64,000 nucleotides of DNA from the NCBI RefSeq assembly GCF_003255815.1, contig NC_037670.1, positions 26,624,672 to 26,688,671 on the forward strand, given 5' to 3'. Shown here piece after piece: positions 63,061-64,000 of the stretch; position 1 is the stretch's first letter, and the number at the start of each line of letters is the position of its first letter. Under the pieces are notes generated by a model. That model did no database searches. It saw only the letters and a program-made list of their open reading frames with translations, and had not been told where the DNA came from. This DNA comes from Theropithecus gelada (Eukaryota; Chordata; Mammalia; Primates; Cercopithecidae). A program made the translations under genes and the position numbers.

Positions 63061-63075
63061 CGCCTGAGAACCAGC
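62936..63075 (-). other. DOP1B: DOP1B exon 1, non-coding (5' UTR), 5' end approximate
   Basis: On the minus strand a strong donor (CCGCGG then GTAAGT, intron starting at 62,935) lies inside the CpG island, upstream of coding exon 2. Splicing to the acceptor at 55,113 would give an intron of about 7.8 kb. I see no ATG in the inferred exon. A CACGTG E-box lies inside it at 62,967-62,972. The start site is a guess from the GC-rich core; a CAGE peak would fix it. Confidence 0.7.
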
Positions 63076-63112
63076 CGCCGCCGCTCTTCCCTAATGCGGG
63101 AGTCGGGGCGGA

Positions 63113-63545
63113 GCCTGGAGGCGGGGCCTCGGCGCTTGGGGCGGGGATGGAAGGCGGGGCTGGACGCCTGGAGGCGGGGTTAGGGGCGGAACTTGGAGGT
63201 GGGCCATAGACGCGCGGGGGCGGGGTTTCCGCGGGCGGGGCGGAACTAGAAGTCTGGGCCTGACCCATGGAGGCAGGATCAAGGGCGGGGCCTGGAAGTG
63301 GGCCGTCGGTACAGGGGCGGGGTCTCGGCGGGCAGGGCTGGGTTGGAAGGCGTGGCCTGACTCATGAAGGCAGGATCAAGGGCGGTGCCTGGAGGCGGGC
63401 CATAACAGCAGGGGCGGGACCTGGGCGGGCCGGGCTGGGCTGAAAGGCGAGGCTTGACTCATGGAGGCGGGATCAGGGGCGGGGCCTGAAGGTGGACCAT
63501 TGGTGTTAGGGCGGGGCTTCGGCTTGGGAGCAGAGCTTGGGGAGG
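63113..63545. repeat. 97-bp GC-box minisatellite in the promoter, about 4.5 units
   Basis: A unit of about 97 bp (TGGAGGCNGGATCAGGGGCGG, a GCCTGGAGGTGGGCCAT-like block, GGGGCGGGNC, GGGCTGGGNTGAAAGGCG, TGACTCA) repeats with starts near 63,171, 63,270, 63,367 and 63,464, after a half unit near 63,118. Each full unit has two or more GC boxes. TGACYCA occurs in register at 63,261, 63,358 and 63,455, and the last two are exact TGACTCA. Confidence 0.85.
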
Positions 63546-63559
63546 GCCCCGGCGTGCTG

Positions 63560-63668
63560 GGGCCGTTCAGTCGCCGCAGCCGCTGAGTGAGGGCCGAGAG
63601 TCTTCCTTAGCTTCCCCGCCATAGGCGTCGTTTCGTAGCCGGGCTGCTCCGGGGAAGGCCTCGTACAG
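63560..63668 (+). ncRNA. Candidate first exon of a divergent transcript (possibly CBR3-AS1 orthologue)
   Basis: GC-rich plus-strand sequence ends CTCGTACAG/GTGGGT, a good donor at 63,668/63,669, in a CpG island next to a divergent promoter. In human, from memory, the antisense RNA CBR3-AS1 starts upstream of DOP1B and runs away from it. That synteny is the only reason for the name. No ORF is seen. The start is a guess, and the donor could be fortuitous. Confidence 0.4.
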
Positions 63669-64000
63669 GTGGGTAGGGCGGCGTCTGCGCCTCACCTGGG
63701 GATCCCCGACACAACCGAGTGGAAGGGGACAATGGTCAGTGCCCGCCCAAGTTTGTCCGCGTGTGCATCGGCCGTCGGAGGTGCTTTGGAGTCATTCACA
63801 GAAACGGAGAAGCGGGGGCTCCTCAAAGGGTGCGCGGCACCTGGTTCACCCCATCTTTTCCTTCTGGACCACGTCCAAGCCCTCCATACACGCTTGGGGC
63901 GCAGAGGGCGCAGAGGGCGCGGCCGGCTTAGGACCCCCGCTAAGTTGCCCCAGCCCGCACGGGCCTCAGGTTTCCGACCCCGGGCGACGGGAGAGATGAG
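63669..64000. other. CpG-island shore, nothing recognised
   Basis: GC-rich, repeat-poor sequence upstream of DOP1B. It may be intron of the candidate divergent transcript. No domain or RNA signature is seen. Confidence 0.5.

Larger units (their letters stand above)
62270..63720. promoter_or_regulatory. CpG island / DOP1B promoter region, probably bidirectional
   Basis: Base composition changes sharply from AT-rich intron to a CpG-dense block with many GGGCGG/CCGCCC GC boxes, no Alus and no TATA box. DOP1B exon 1 lies in it on the minus strand, and a donor-bearing exon-like segment lies on the plus strand 0.5 kb away. A CAGGATGGCGGAG stretch at about 62,396-62,408 resembles a YY1 element. Long open frames here on both strands come from high GC and are not evidence of coding. 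Confidence 0.85.

Overview
This window is primate nuclear DNA, most likely from an Old World monkey such as a macaque. About 80 Alu copies cover roughly a third of it. Several of the youngest copies carry features I associate with cercopithecine AluYR-type elements: GGCTCAAGCCTGTAATCC near the 5' end, GCGAGGTGGCGGGC in the middle and GATCCGGCCAC in the right arm. Two N runs mark it as draft or scaffolded assembly.

The window holds one protein-coding gene, on the minus strand: the 5' portion of DOP1B (DOPEY2), which lies at 21q22 in human. A GC-rich promoter and non-coding exon 1 sit near 62.9-63.1 kb. Coding starts in exon 2 (ATG at 55,087) and continues through exons 3-9, the last ending at 3,805. 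All eight coding exons have canonical AG/GT boundaries, and their phases join into one uninterrupted N-terminal reading frame of 376 complete codons plus one base of the next. The rest of this roughly 2,300-residue protein lies beyond the left edge. DOP1 proteins are large peripheral membrane proteins that work with MON2 in endosome-Golgi traffic. Immediately upstream on the plus strand the CpG island contains an exon-like stretch with a good donor at 63,668/63,669. It is a candidate first exon of a divergent non-coding transcript, possibly the CBR3-AS1 orthologue.

Layout from the right: 62.27-63.72 kb is the CpG island, with a 97-bp GC-box minisatellite between the two putative start sites. 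Intron 1 (55.1-62.9 kb) contains Alu, L1, L2 and LTR fragments. Intron 2 (20.5-54.9 kb, 34.5 kb) holds most of the repeats, a processed RPL3 pseudogene in an L1 fragment, a hAT-type transposon with an expanded internal repeat, two separate inverted duplications at 30-32 kb, and LTR remnants with Alus inserted. Introns 3-8 (4.6-20.3 kb) hold more Alus, a 60-bp minisatellite, MIR and MER20 copies, and half of a direct duplication.

I found no new gene system. The more unusual observations are a start-stop upstream ORF one base before the DOP1B start codon, the promoter minisatellite carrying AP-1-like sites in register, the two inverted duplications at 30-32 kb, a fused inverted Alu pair, and several Alu arrays built by repeated insertion at one target. 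Boundaries of old repeats are approximate because no alignment could be run.
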